A stretch of 64,000 nt of DNA from an uncultured Flavobacteriales bacterium (GTDB lineage Bacteria > Bacteroidota > Bacteroidia > Flavobacteriales > Schleiferiaceae), in contig CAJXKC010000001.1 of the NCBI GenBank assembly GCA_913055685.1, positions 1-64,000 of the forward strand, in the 5' to 3' direction. The notes below the pieces were generated by a model. That model had not been told where the DNA came from. It did no database searches and worked only from the letters and a program-made list of their open reading frames with translations. Of this stretch, positions 1-7,188 are shown piece by piece (positions within the stretch are counted from its first letter, which is position 1; every line of letters begins with the position of its first letter). The position numbers were made by a program, and so were the translations under genes.

Positions 1-257
1 AAAAGGAATAAAAAACAAGTGTTAACTTTAATCAGTAATTAAATGTAAAACCTGACAACCAAAAGCAGGAAAGGACAGGCGTTGAGGTAATACGCTCCTC
101 CTCTCCTCCTCTCATCTTCTCTTCCCCTCTTCTCCTCTCCCTCCTACGCTACTCTCCCTGCACCCCTGCACCCCCTGCCCCTCCGAGCCCCTGAACTTCT
201 GAGCTTCTGAGCTTCTCTTCCTTCATTTTCGCTATCTTCCAAATCCAAAAAACCTCA
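1..257. other. Non-coding leader with polypyrimidine tract
   Basis: No gene is visible before the first coding region. From about 96 to 240 the plus strand is almost pure C and T, with short iterations of CTCCT/CTTCT and two copies of GAGCTTCT. GTAATACGC at 87-95 recurs at 7121-7129 beside another CT tract. TATCTTCC at 231-238 sits where a -7 box would be expected for the gene starting at 258, but it departs from TAnnTTTG at the last two bases. Confidence 0.6.
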
Positions 258-1028
258 ATGAAGACAAAACAAGAAATCGTAAACAACTGGCTTCCGCGCT
301 ACACCGGCGTACCACTCGAAGAATTTGGCGACTACATTTTACTCACCAATTTTGATCACTATGTAAAACTCTTTAGCGAACTCACCGGAACCGAGGTAAA
401 GGGTTTGGATAAGAGTATGCCCAGCGCCACCAGCGGCGATATTAGCATCATCAACTTTGGCATGGGCTCTCCCAATGCCGCGACCATCATGGATCTCTTA
501 GGCGCCATCAAACCCAAGGCAGTATTGTTTTTAGGGAAATGCGGCGGACTCAAAAAACGCAATAAGATTGGCGACATGATATTACCCATTGGTGCCATTC
601 GTGGCGAAGGAACTTCCAATGATTACTTCCCCCCCGAAGTACCGGCCATGCCCTCTTTTGCCCTGCAAAAAGCCATTAGTACCACCATTCGCGACCACGA
701 CATCAATTACTGGACCGGCACGGTATACACCACCAACCGCCGGGTATGGGAATTCGATAAAAACTTTAAGAAATACCTCCGCAAGGTGCGCGCCTATGCC
801 ATTGATATGGAAACCGCCACCCTATTTTCGGTAGGCTTTTTCAATAAAATCCCTACCGGAGCCCTCTTACTGGTCACCGACCAACCCATGGTCCCCGATG
901 GAGTTAAAACCCTTGAGAAGGATCAGGTCAATTCCCGCAAATTCGACGAAAGCCACGTCCAAGTAGGTATTGACTCCTTGAAGCAATTGATTAATAAGGG
1001 GGAGACGATAAGACACTTGAAGTTTTGA
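258..1028 (+). CDS. amn: AMP nucleosidase, short Bacteroidota type
   Basis: Predicted to hydrolyse AMP to adenine and ribose 5-phosphate in purine salvage, in the cytoplasm. The 256 residues form one nucleoside phosphorylase (PNP/UDP) domain. A glycine-rich phosphate-site segment FGMGSPNAAT lies at 67-76, LFLGKCGGL at 90-98, and IDMETATLF at 182-190 carries the Met-Glu pair that contacts ribose in this superfamily; TDQPM follows at 207-211. Enterobacterial Amn is nearly twice as long, with an extra N-terminal domain. The catalytic-domain-only form is the usual Bacteroidota version. A related nucleosidase or phosphorylase specificity cannot be excluded from sequence alone. The gene stands alone between two CT-rich gaps. 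Confidence 0.85.
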   Translation: MKTKQEIVNNWLPRYTGVPLEEFGDYILLTNFDHYVKLFSELTGTEVKGLDKSMPSATSGDISIINFGMGSPNAATIMDLLGAIKPKAVLFLGKCGGLKKRNKIGDMILPIGAIRGEGTSNDYFPPEVPAMPSFALQKAISTTIRDHDINYWTGTVYTTNRRVWEFDKNFKKYLRKVRAYAIDMETATLFSVGFFNKIPTGALLLVTDQPMVPDGVKTLEKDQVNSRKFDESHVQVGIDSLKQLINKGETIRHLKF

Positions 1029-1046
1029 ACTCGCTAGACGAGACCA

Positions 1047-1140
1047 AAGGATGAGAAGATGAGAAGAATAGAGGATGAGGATCCTATTCCTCTTTTCTTC
1101 TCCTCTTCTCTTCTTCTCTTCCTCTATTCTTCTCCTCTAA
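1047..1140. repeat. Purine/pyrimidine hairpin and CT tract after amn
   Basis: A purine-rich stretch (about 1047-1080) is followed directly by a pyrimidine-rich stretch (1083-1140). A perfect 13-bp inverted repeat pairs 1062-1074 (AGAAGAATAGAGG) with 1121-1133, and the switch point holds the palindrome AGGATCCT at 1078-1085. It begins 18 bases after the amn stop and could act as a terminator or as an RNA structure. A similar element follows the serine hydrolase gene near 4140. Confidence 0.6.
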
Positions 1141-1145
1141 TTCCC

Positions 1146-1153
1146 TACCTTCG
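1146..1153 (+). promoter_or_regulatory. Possible -7 box (TACCTTCG)
   Basis: TACCTTCG differs from the Bacteroidota TAnnTTTG box at one base and lies 20 bases before the start codon at 1174. No clear -33 TTTG is present at the usual spacing, so the call is tentative. Confidence 0.3.
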
Positions 1154-1173
1154 TCCTAACCTAATTTGCTTAC

Positions 1174-1857
1174 ATGCGCTACCTACTCATTCTTTGCTTT
1201 CTAAGCACTAGCTTATTGGCCCAGTCGCCCTGGTCGGCTAGTTTACATGTGAACCTGGGCTATGGAGAAATCAGCTCCATTCAAATTTTTGAAACCAATG
1301 TCTCCTATTTCGGGACCTATACCTACGGACTCAATTGTGGAGTACACTACTCCCTTAACGACCGTTGGGAATTCAGTACTGGCCTGGCCTTCCAAGACCG
1401 TGGCGAAAAAGCTTATTTCCATATACCGGATCAATGGATTGGTTCAGGTGGCAATGTGATAAAGGACCCAGCAATCCCCACCGACGATTTCTACTATAGA
1501 GATGGTTACCTATTCTTGGAGTTACCCTTAGGCATCAACTATTACTTCCAGGATAAGATAGCGGGTTGGCTCTTGAGGGCTCAGATATTGAATAGCTTTT
1601 ACCTTAGCACTGCCCGGCATACCCGTTCTATCAACCCTAACGTCGACGATGAATTCGACACCTTTAGGGATCAAAGTATAAAAGTCTATCAGATCAATCT
1701 TATGATGGGCGGCGCCTACCGCTGGAAACTCAGTAATAACTGGTCTACCAATCTGGGTTTAATGCTTCAACAATCCATCACCCCCTTAAATGCCGGTAGC
1801 AGCATTTATCTGCATCATATGATCGCAGTAGAAATGGGTCTTATTAAACGGTTCTAA
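1174..1857 (+). CDS. Outer-membrane beta-barrel protein
   Basis: A 227-residue protein with a signal peptide (MRYLLILCFLSTSLLAQ, cleavage after about residue 17). The rest is alternating aromatic and polar strands typical of small 8- to 10-strand porin-like or OmpA-like barrels, such as HVNLGYGEI near the N-terminus. It ends MGLIKRF; a terminal phenylalanine is the usual outer-membrane barrel signature. No catalytic motif or plug is visible. It probably sits in the outer membrane, but substrate and role are unknown. The neighbouring gene at 2025 encodes another barrel of similar size without obvious close similarity. Confidence 0.7.
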   Translation: MRYLLILCFLSTSLLAQSPWSASLHVNLGYGEISSIQIFETNVSYFGTYTYGLNCGVHYSLNDRWEFSTGLAFQDRGEKAYFHIPDQWIGSGGNVIKDPAIPTDDFYYRDGYLFLELPLGINYYFQDKIAGWLLRAQILNSFYLSTARHTRSINPNVDDEFDTFRDQSIKVYQINLMMGGAYRWKLSNNWSTNLGLMLQQSITPLNAGSSIYLHHMIAVEMGLIKRF

Positions 1858-2024
1858 GAAAAGAGACATTACCTTTCTATCTGCAAATTGACCACAAGGC
1901 AAAGACGCAAAGGACCCGGCATTTCGCTGAGCTAATTCATCTTCTCTTCCCATCCCCCTATACACCTTAAAAAAGCGGTACCTTTAGATTTATTAATTCA
2001 AATTAACCCCTTAATCTATTAACC

Positions 2025-2666
2025 ATGAAAAAAGGATTAATCGCTTTTGCCTTAGTCTTTGTAAGTCATTTTACTTACGGCCAATTTAGTTTCGGTGTTT
2101 CACCAGGCCTAAGCCTCAATGGCGCCTATTTTGGCTACCAAATCAAAGAGAACTTTGTACCCTTTGTGAGCTTCCAGTTTCTCCGTGGAAATATTGCCCT
2201 TGAATCCACCGGTCGAGAATTTGACTGGGATCTTATGCAAATGGTTGATTACAGCTATACTGCCAATAGTTCCGCCGGGATTTACCTACCCTCAGTCGGA
2301 CTCAAGTACTTCTTCAAGAATCATAATAAGCTAAAAGCCTACGGGAGTTTGGCCATCACCAAACCCATCCTTAGTGTTTCCCAGGAAATTGATGGCGATG
2401 AAGACGAAGCCCTAAAAGAATACGTAGATGGAATCAGCCTCTGGGGCGGTGAAATCGGCTTTGGCATCGAGTATTTCTTTGATGAAAACTTTAGCCTGGG
2501 CGGCGAGTTCGGCATCCGCTATTTAAACCTCAGCATCGAGGAAACTTACAAAAGCACGGTTTACAATCCCAACACCGGATTGGATGAAAGTGCCAATTTT
2601 GAAGATAGCTTTAGTTACAGCCTCAACCCAAGCTACACTAAAATTAGCCTAAACTATTATTTTTAA
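2025..2666 (+). CDS. Outer-membrane beta-barrel protein
   Basis: 213 residues, with signal peptide MKKGLIAFALVFVSHFTYGQ (cleavage after about 20). Repeated amphipathic strands follow, for example SLGGEFGIRYLNLSI near residue 165, and the protein ends SLNYYF with the C-terminal aromatic residue expected of an outer-membrane barrel. The start ATG follows an AT-rich stretch containing TACCTTTA, close to a -7 box. The ligand is unknown; an adhesin or small porin role would be a guess. Confidence 0.7.
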   Translation: MKKGLIAFALVFVSHFTYGQFSFGVSPGLSLNGAYFGYQIKENFVPFVSFQFLRGNIALESTGREFDWDLMQMVDYSYTANSSAGIYLPSVGLKYFFKNHNKLKAYGSLAITKPILSVSQEIDGDEDEALKEYVDGISLWGGEIGFGIEYFFDENFSLGGEFGIRYLNLSIEETYKSTVYNPNTGLDESANFEDSFSYSLNPSYTKISLNYYF

Positions 2667-3011
2667 GAGGAGGGCAATTGCTTTGCACGCCTTCGCTCCA
2701 CGCAGAACGTGGAGCGAAGGCAGGGGTGCAGGGCGTGCAGGGAGCGCAGGCTTGCCTGCCGAAGCTTCAGCGAAGGCAGAAGCTCAGCATGACAGTAATT
2801 TTAGCTCCGCGCTCGCCGTGTTCGCCCTTGGAACTGCCTGCCTGCCGAAGCATTGCGAAGGCATGGTTTTACGTTCGTGTGAGACTCTAGCCACAAGGTC
2901 TCTTCCTTTCGCCCTTCGCGCCCTTCCCGTCCCCTCTTCGACTGAACTTCTATGCTCCTCCTCTTCTGAGCTTCTCTTCCCCTCTTCCTCTCTTCTCCTT
3001 ATCTTCCCCTC
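2667..3011. other. Repeat-bearing non-coding gap
   Basis: This 345-base gap holds the inverted pair CTTCGCTCCACG / CGTGGAGCGAAG (2692-2703 and 2708-2719), copy A of the 104-bp repeat, and a CT-rich tract (about 2928-3010) that runs up to the next start codon. Open frames in it follow the repeat and show no protein character. Confidence 0.6.
2786..2889 (+). repeat. 104-bp intergenic repeat, copy A
   Basis: Aligns without gaps to 5828-5931, with 6 differences in 104 bases by eye. It starts AGCATGACAGTAATTTTAGC and ends GTTCGTGTGAGACTCTA. It is preceded by GCCTGCCGAAGC-type words that recur inside the repeat. No terminal inverted repeats, open frame or target duplication is evident, so it is a non-coding interspersed repeat of unknown origin. 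Confidence 0.85.
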
Positions 3012-4118
3012 ATGAAAAACCACCCCGCCATCCTCCCTGCGACCTTTTTCGTCCTACTCAACCTCTTCGTCCAAAGGAGCCCAGCTCAAAGTCAAATCAT
3101 CGCAAGCTGGGATCAAAGCACTATTCCCTATTCGGAGCTTTACGCAAAGGTCGATAGCCTGCGCGCAGCCCTGCAAGTCCCGGCGCTTTCCATGGCTATT
3201 ATCAACCACGATAAGATCGTCTTCAGTGAAAACTTCGGCTACAGCGATGCGGAGAATCAGCATCCGGTCGACTCCCTCAGCATCTTCGAAGCCGCCTCCC
3301 TCTCCAAGCCGCTCTTTGCCTTTTGGGTGATGCAAAAAGCAGAACAAGGTCTTATTGATTTAGATAAACCCTTAGTCGATTACTTGGAGCATCCCCATAT
3401 AGACTCCGCCTACCGTGACTTATACCGACCCCTTACCGCCCGAATGGTTCTCTGCCACCGCAGTGGTTTCCCCAACCATGCTTTTGGCAAACCCATCAGC
3501 CTCAGCTTTCCGCCCGACAGTGGCTTTGCTTATTCTGGAGAAGCCTATCAATATCTAGCGCGGGTGCTGGCTCATCAAATGAATCTAGACTTCGACGCTA
3601 ATTTCAATGCCCGCATGCGCAACGAGCTTCTAAAGCCTATGGGCTTGGCGCATTCCAGCTACACCTTTAGCGATTATTTTTATGATCATAAAGTATTCGG
3701 CCATGGCGATACTATCGAAGACCGTAATCCCAAGCTTGGAGTTTGGGGCGCCAATGAATACCTCGCTTACGCCAGTTTGCACAGCAATGCCGTAGAATAC
3801 GCCCATTTTCTTTTATGGATGCTTAAAGGTAAAGGCTTACAGCCCGAAAGCCACACCGAAATGCTTAAAGAGCATACACACTTCAAGGACGACAATCCTC
3901 TAAAAAAACAGATTGGTCAGACCGGTTGGGGCCTCGGCTTCGCCCAAAAACAAAAGGAAAATTTCACCCTTCATTTCCACACCGGCAACAACCATGTCTT
4001 TCAGTCCTACGCCATGTTCATCCCAAGTAAAAACTACGGCATTGTCCTCTTTACCAATTGCGGTAAGATGATATCCATCATCGAGGGCCTTGGCTCCATC
4101 CTCGGACCTCAGATTTAG
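3012..4118 (+). CDS. Serine hydrolase, beta-lactamase/PBP4* family
   Basis: A 368-residue exported penicillin-binding-protein-like hydrolase. A signal peptide covers about residues 1-25. The catalytic motifs are visible in order: S96-L-S-K99 (nucleophile serine and general-base lysine), Y174-S-G176 (the YxN position, here YSG) and H323-T-G325 in place of the KTG motif. HRSGFP at 149-154 is typical of the class C-related esterase/D-aminopeptidase family (PF00144). It probably works in the periplasm or at the surface on an ester or peptide; true beta-lactam resistance is not implied. The gene is flanked by a CT tract before the start and a purine/pyrimidine hairpin after the stop. Confidence 0.85.
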   Translation: MKNHPAILPATFFVLLNLFVQRSPAQSQIIASWDQSTIPYSELYAKVDSLRAALQVPALSMAIINHDKIVFSENFGYSDAENQHPVDSLSIFEAASLSKPLFAFWVMQKAEQGLIDLDKPLVDYLEHPHIDSAYRDLYRPLTARMVLCHRSGFPNHAFGKPISLSFPPDSGFAYSGEAYQYLARVLAHQMNLDFDANFNARMRNELLKPMGLAHSSYTFSDYFYDHKVFGHGDTIEDRNPKLGVWGANEYLAYASLHSNAVEYAHFLLWMLKGKGLQPESHTEMLKEHTHFKDDNPLKKQIGQTGWGLGFAQKQKENFTLHFHTGNNHVFQSYAMFIPSKNYGIVLFTNCGKMISIIEGLGSILGPQI

Positions 4119-4137
4119 GAAGGGACACGGGGGCGCA

Positions 4138-4205
4138 GAGAGGAAAAGAGGAAGAGGATCCTCATCCTCTTTTCCCCTCTTCCCCTCCTCCTCTTTCCCC
4201 TTTCC
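4138..4205. repeat. Purine/pyrimidine hairpin and CT tract after serine hydrolase
   Basis: The stretch GAGAGGAAAAGAGGAAGAGG is followed by its near reverse complement in pyrimidines, centred on the palindrome GAGGATCCTC at 4154-4163, and then a CT tract to about 4205. The architecture matches the element after amn. TATCTTCG at 4218-4225, a one-mismatch -7 box, ends the gap just before the kinase start. Confidence 0.6.
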
Positions 4206-4229
4206 CACTCAAAATAATATCTTCGTACT

Positions 4230-5141
4230 ATGTTTCGAAAAGAGCATTTTATCAAGCCTTGGGTAATTGTATTGGTTTCGGTGTCTTCCTCCGTAATTAT
4301 TTACAGTTTTCTAATTGTACTTCTGGATTTGAAGGAACCTATGGTAGGGATGGCCATTGCCATTGGGGCGCCATTTGTGGTTTCGCTACCCATTGCTCTT
4401 ATTATCAGCAGTTACATTAAAAGGATTCAAGAAAAGAATGAGAAACTAGCCAAGCTCGACGATATTAATAAGCGATTGTTTTCCCTCCTATCCCACGACC
4501 TTCGTAGTCCGCTCGCAAGTCAGAAGCAAGCCTTGGATCTTTTACTAAAGGAAGACCTCGATAGCCAATCGGGTAAAGAAATATTAGCCGAGGTCTCCGA
4601 CCGCACCGACAAGCTTATCCACTTTTTAAATAATGTTCTGGAATGGGCGCATAAGCAACGGACTGGCGAAAAGGTAGAACGTAGCCTTTTCCTTGCCCAA
4701 GACATTATCTTACCTCTACTCGACCTTTACCAAGCGCCTTTAAAGAGTAAAAACTTGAAGTTACGCTTAGGAGACATTGCCTATGAGGTCTATGCCGACC
4801 CCGAGAGCTACTCCTTCGTATTCCGCAATCTACTGCACAATGCGATAAAGTTCACCCCTAAGGGTGGCGAAATAGAAATTCACGCCCAGCGAAGTAATAA
4901 TGAAGTGCACACGATTATCAAGGACAATGGTGTAGGCATGAGCCCCAGTCAGCTTGAATCGATCAAAAGCGCTAAATGGATCAGTACTCAAGGCACCGAA
5001 AATGAAATGGGCACGGGCTTTGGCATCAACTCTTGTCTTAATTACCTTGAGCTCAACCAGGGAGAATTGCGTATCGACAGCGAAAGCGGTAAGGGCTCTC
5101 GCTTTGAAATTATTCTCCCCGCCGCCTCCCCCCCAAAATAA
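4230..5141 (+). CDS. Membrane-bound sensor histidine kinase
   Basis: 303 residues. Two hydrophobic helices at about 10-33 and 40-61 anchor it in the inner membrane with almost no periplasmic loop, so it probably senses a membrane or cytoplasmic cue. A short linker leads to a HisKA domain with the phosphoacceptor H89 in LLSHDLRSPL. The HATPase_c domain follows: N box around NLLHNAIKFT at 200-209, G1 DNGVGM at 232-237, G2 GTGFGI at 261-266. No receiver domain and no adjacent response regulator, so its partner lies elsewhere. It is shorter than most hybrid kinases of the phylum. Confidence 0.88.
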   Translation: MFRKEHFIKPWVIVLVSVSSSVIIYSFLIVLLDLKEPMVGMAIAIGAPFVVSLPIALIISSYIKRIQEKNEKLAKLDDINKRLFSLLSHDLRSPLASQKQALDLLLKEDLDSQSGKEILAEVSDRTDKLIHFLNNVLEWAHKQRTGEKVERSLFLAQDIILPLLDLYQAPLKSKNLKLRLGDIAYEVYADPESYSFVFRNLLHNAIKFTPKGGEIEIHAQRSNNEVHTIIKDNGVGMSPSQLESIKSAKWISTQGTENEMGTGFGINSCLNYLELNQGELRIDSESGKGSRFEIILPAASPPK

Positions 5142-5226
5142 ACACCCCTCATCCTCTCCTCCTCTTTCCTAACATTTCTCATTTTCCAGCTCAGCCCTAG
5201 CCCCGACCTTTAGCCAAAATAAAGGC

Positions 5227-5622
5227 ATGGAATTTTTTAGGATCCTCACCCTAGAGACCAGCGAGACCGAACTGCAAGAGAAACTGGTACTCAGTCAGCT
5301 CGAAGCATACAGCACCCTATTTTTCCCCATTGGGGAGCTTCATTCGAATCAGGTGGAAATTGGTGGATTATGGGGTGAATTCACTTTGGTACGCAGCGAA
5401 ATCAAAGGAGGCCTGCGCTTTGCCCTAAAGGAATGTCCCAATGCCCTCTGTTGGACCCTCACCACCGGCTACCCGCCAAAACGCGATGCCCTTATCATTC
5501 ACCTTACTATTAACCGGCAGCAAAAAAAACCTGACTTCCTTGAGGAAATCGAAGACTTCCTCGACGATCACCAAGCTTGCCTCGAAGAATTTCTGAAAAA
5601 GGAATCGGTTAAAATCTCCTAA
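5227..5622 (+). CDS. Hypothetical protein, 131 aa
   Basis: I do not recognise this family. The protein has no signal peptide or membrane segment and is acidic overall. The N-terminal half looks alpha/beta, with alternating hydrophobics (VEIGGLWGEFTLVRSEI near 43-59). A C-terminal charged helix, EEIEDFLDDHQACLEEFLKK near 105-125, could be an oligomerisation helix. Codon use and frame length look genuine, and its ATG lies 86 bases after the kinase stop on the same strand. It may be co-transcribed with that kinase; nothing links it to a specific function. Confidence 0.6.
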   Translation: MEFFRILTLETSETELQEKLVLSQLEAYSTLFFPIGELHSNQVEIGGLWGEFTLVRSEIKGGLRFALKECPNALCWTLTTGYPPKRDALIIHLTINRQQKKPDFLEEIEDFLDDHQACLEEFLKKESVKIS

Positions 5623-5827
5623 AGTGCGCAAAGCACCCTTTGTGACCTTTTAGGCTCAGCATGATATAATGAAATAGCTTCAAAGAAAAACCCTTGTCAT
5701 CCTGTTTACCTCGTTTTACAAGGAGCGTTCGACCAAAGGGAGAACTGGTCGAAGGACTTCTTGATTTTTATAGACATAGTGCTTCTATACCGTGCTTCGA
5801 CAAGGCTCCACGTAAAACGTGGCAGGC

Positions 5828-5931
5828 AGCATGACAGTAATTTTAGCTCCACGCTTGCCATGTTCGCCCTTGGAACTGCCTGCCTGCCGAAGCATAGCGA
5901 CGGCATGGTTTTACGTTCGTGTGAGACCCTA
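5828..5931 (+). repeat. 104-bp intergenic repeat, copy B
   Basis: Gapless partner of 2786-2889, with 98 of 104 positions identical by eye. The differences include three transitions in the GCTCC-CGCT-GCC segment. It is followed immediately by a module shared with the gap at 6993-7021, which copy A lacks, so the repeats are mosaics of smaller blocks. Confidence 0.85.
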
Positions 5932-5980
5932 TACCCAAAGTCTCTTCAAAGAAAGGTTTTCTTCCTCCCCTCGCCCCACC

Positions 5981-6012
5981 GACAAATCCCCTCCCCTTTT
6001 GGCCAAAAGGGG
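5981..6012. repeat. Palindromic repeat module, copy 1
   Basis: GACAAATC followed by the perfect 20-bp palindrome CCCCTTTTGGCCAAAAGGGG at 5993-6012. The same layout recurs at 6910-6941. Confidence 0.8.
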
Positions 6013-6056
6013 CAATCTCGCTGGCGAGATGGGTAATCGTCTGCCTAGCCTAAGCT

Positions 6057-6080
6057 CTATATTCTATATTCTATATTCTA
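6057..6080. repeat. Heptamer tandem repeat (CTATATT)
   Basis: Three full copies of CTATATT plus CTA, with no mismatches. It is a short simple-sequence repeat in the gap before the lipoprotein gene, long enough to be prone to slippage. Confidence 0.8.
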
Positions 6081-6126
6081 AGTTCTTAAAGCTTTCGGCC
6101 TTTTTAAAAGCTAAGCTTTAAGTTAT

Positions 6127-6134
6127 TATCTTTG
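6127..6134 (+). promoter_or_regulatory. -7 promoter box TATCTTTG
   Basis: Exact match to TAnnTTTG, 50 bases before the lipoprotein start at 6185. At 19-base spacing upstream the sequence is T-rich (TTTTTAA) but not a perfect TTTG. Confidence 0.5.
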
Positions 6135-6184
6135 ATAAGCGCCCCTAGTTTATATGGAGCGAACATTAATCAAACAAGACCGGC

Positions 6185-6784
6185 ATGAAAATTAGCAGTT
6201 CCTCCTTAAGTATCCTTGCTGCAATCGCTTTTGCAACCGCATGTAATTCCAGTAATACCGACCAAAACGCGGCCGACAGCGCCCTAGAAAATACAGTAGC
6301 CAGTGAAGCAGAGGCCGCCGCAGAAGCGACCGAAGCCGAAACATTGGATGTCGACGCCCTTGTTAGCAGCATCAATGAACGTAAAGAAACCATTGAGAAA
6401 AGCATCGGCCAAGGCGAATCCATCAGCACGGAAAATCTACGCGCTAAACTGCGTCAGAAGTGGTCGAAAATCGACTATTACACCGATGAGCTTGGCGCCG
6501 TAATCCGGATTAAAACCTATCCTCACGAAGGCATCTCCCAACGTACCGAAGAATTTTACTTCGACGGCGTTGAATTGGTTCTGGCAGTAATCGAAGACAA
6601 TGGCTCCGCTCCCCGCAGCGAAGAAGGCGAGGCCGACAAGATGTATTATTTCCACAATTGGGAGCCTATCAAGGAAGTACGCACCAATAACGAAGACGAA
6701 AACGGCTACAAAGAAAGCGACGCCGAAGAGCTTCTGGCCGAAGCCCGTGAATATTTGAGGATTTATACCGAACGGAAGGGCTAG
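6185..6784 (+). CDS. Secreted lipoprotein of unknown function
   Basis: 199 residues, with a lipoprotein signal peptide MKISSSSLSILAAIAFATAC whose lipobox cysteine is C20. The mature protein starts with a low-complexity acidic, alanine-rich linker (about 21-60; AEAAAEATEAE). A folded region of about 130 residues follows, with ITKT-like strands and many Glu/Asp residues. No recognised domain. The lack of a positive charge after the cysteine suits export to the outer membrane or surface. It is monocistronic, with a good -7 box upstream. Confidence 0.72.
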   Translation: MKISSSSLSILAAIAFATACNSSNTDQNAADSALENTVASEAEAAAEATEAETLDVDALVSSINERKETIEKSIGQGESISTENLRAKLRQKWSKIDYYTDELGAVIRIKTYPHEGISQRTEEFYFDGVELVLAVIEDNGSAPRSEEGEADKMYYFHNWEPIKEVRTNNEDENGYKESDAEELLAEAREYLRIYTERKG

Positions 6785-6794
6785 GCCTTGCTAA

Positions 6795-6822
6795 GTGAGA
6801 TGTGAGATGTGGGATGTGGGAC
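6795..6822. repeat. Heptamer tandem repeat (GTGAGAT/GTGGGAT)
   Basis: GTGAGAT, GTGAGAT, GTGGGAT, GTGGGAC in direct succession, 11 bases after the lipoprotein stop codon. Confidence 0.75.
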
Positions 6823-6909
6823 TGTTTATTAGGCTTTGCTTCACTATAGAGATGCAGAGTTTAGAATAACACAGAGCCCAATGCATTATAAGGACATACA
6901 TGCCTAATA

Positions 6910-6941
6910 GACAAATCTCTTCCCCTTTTGGCCAAAAGGGG
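6910..6941. repeat. Palindromic repeat module, copy 2
   Basis: GACAAATC, a short CT stretch, then the same 20-bp palindrome as at 5993-6012 (here 6922-6941). The surrounding bases differ, so the conserved unit is the GACAAATC-plus-palindrome block. Confidence 0.8.
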
Positions 6942-6992
6942 AGGAATTCTAACACAACCGGTAGCTTGGATAAGCAAGCAGTATTTCTTTGG

Positions 6993-7021
6993 CAAAGTCT
7001 CTTCAAAGAAAGGTTTTCTTC
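6993..7021. repeat. 29-base repeat module
   Basis: CAAAGTCTCTTCAAAGAAAG and the nine bases after it are identical to 5936-5964. In the first gap this module follows the 104-bp repeat; here it precedes a GTGTGAGACCCT remnant, so block order is rearranged. Confidence 0.8.
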
Positions 7022-7188
7022 GCGTCCTTCGTGTGCTTCGTGTGAGACCCTCTCCACCAAGCATTTCCCTGCGCCCCTGCACCCCTGCGCTCAATTCTCG
7101 CCTCGCGAGCGGGCGCTGATGTAATACGCACCTCTTCCTCTCTTCTCCTCTTCCTCTCTTCCTCCTTGGGACGTTTTACGTCCTCTCC

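Larger units (their letters stand above)
5623..6184. other. Repeat-bearing non-coding gap
   Basis: This 562-base gap holds copy B of the 104-bp repeat (5828-5931), a 29-base module (5936-5964) repeated at 6993-7021, a 20-bp perfect palindrome module (5981-6012) repeated at 6910-6941, a small inverted repeat ATCTCGC/GCGAGAT near 6015-6030, a heptamer tandem repeat (6057-6080), an 8-bp inverted repeat TAAAGCTT/AAGCTTTA (6087-6094 and 6113-6120), and the promoter of the next gene. No convincing coding region. Confidence 0.65.
6785..7188. other. Repeat-bearing non-coding gap between convergent genes
   Basis: This 404-base gap contains four copies of a GTGRGAT-like heptamer (6795-6822), the second palindrome module (6910-6941), the second copy of the CAAAGTCTCTTCAAAG module (6993-7021), a GTGTGAGACCCT end like that of the 104-bp repeat (about 7040-7051), and a CT tract (7130-7188) that reaches the stop codon of the methyltransferase gene. 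No gene is seen. Confidence 0.65.

Noticed and set aside
2683-3015. Open frame of 110 residues overlapping the repeat
   Set aside because: It runs through the 104-bp repeat and CT tract, has low-complexity composition, and an equivalent frame appears in the second repeat copy because of the shared sequence, not because of coding constraint.
5755-5830. Possible mobile-element end near the 104-bp repeat
   Set aside because: No transposase fragment, terminal inverted repeats or target duplication can be identified, so I list only repeats.
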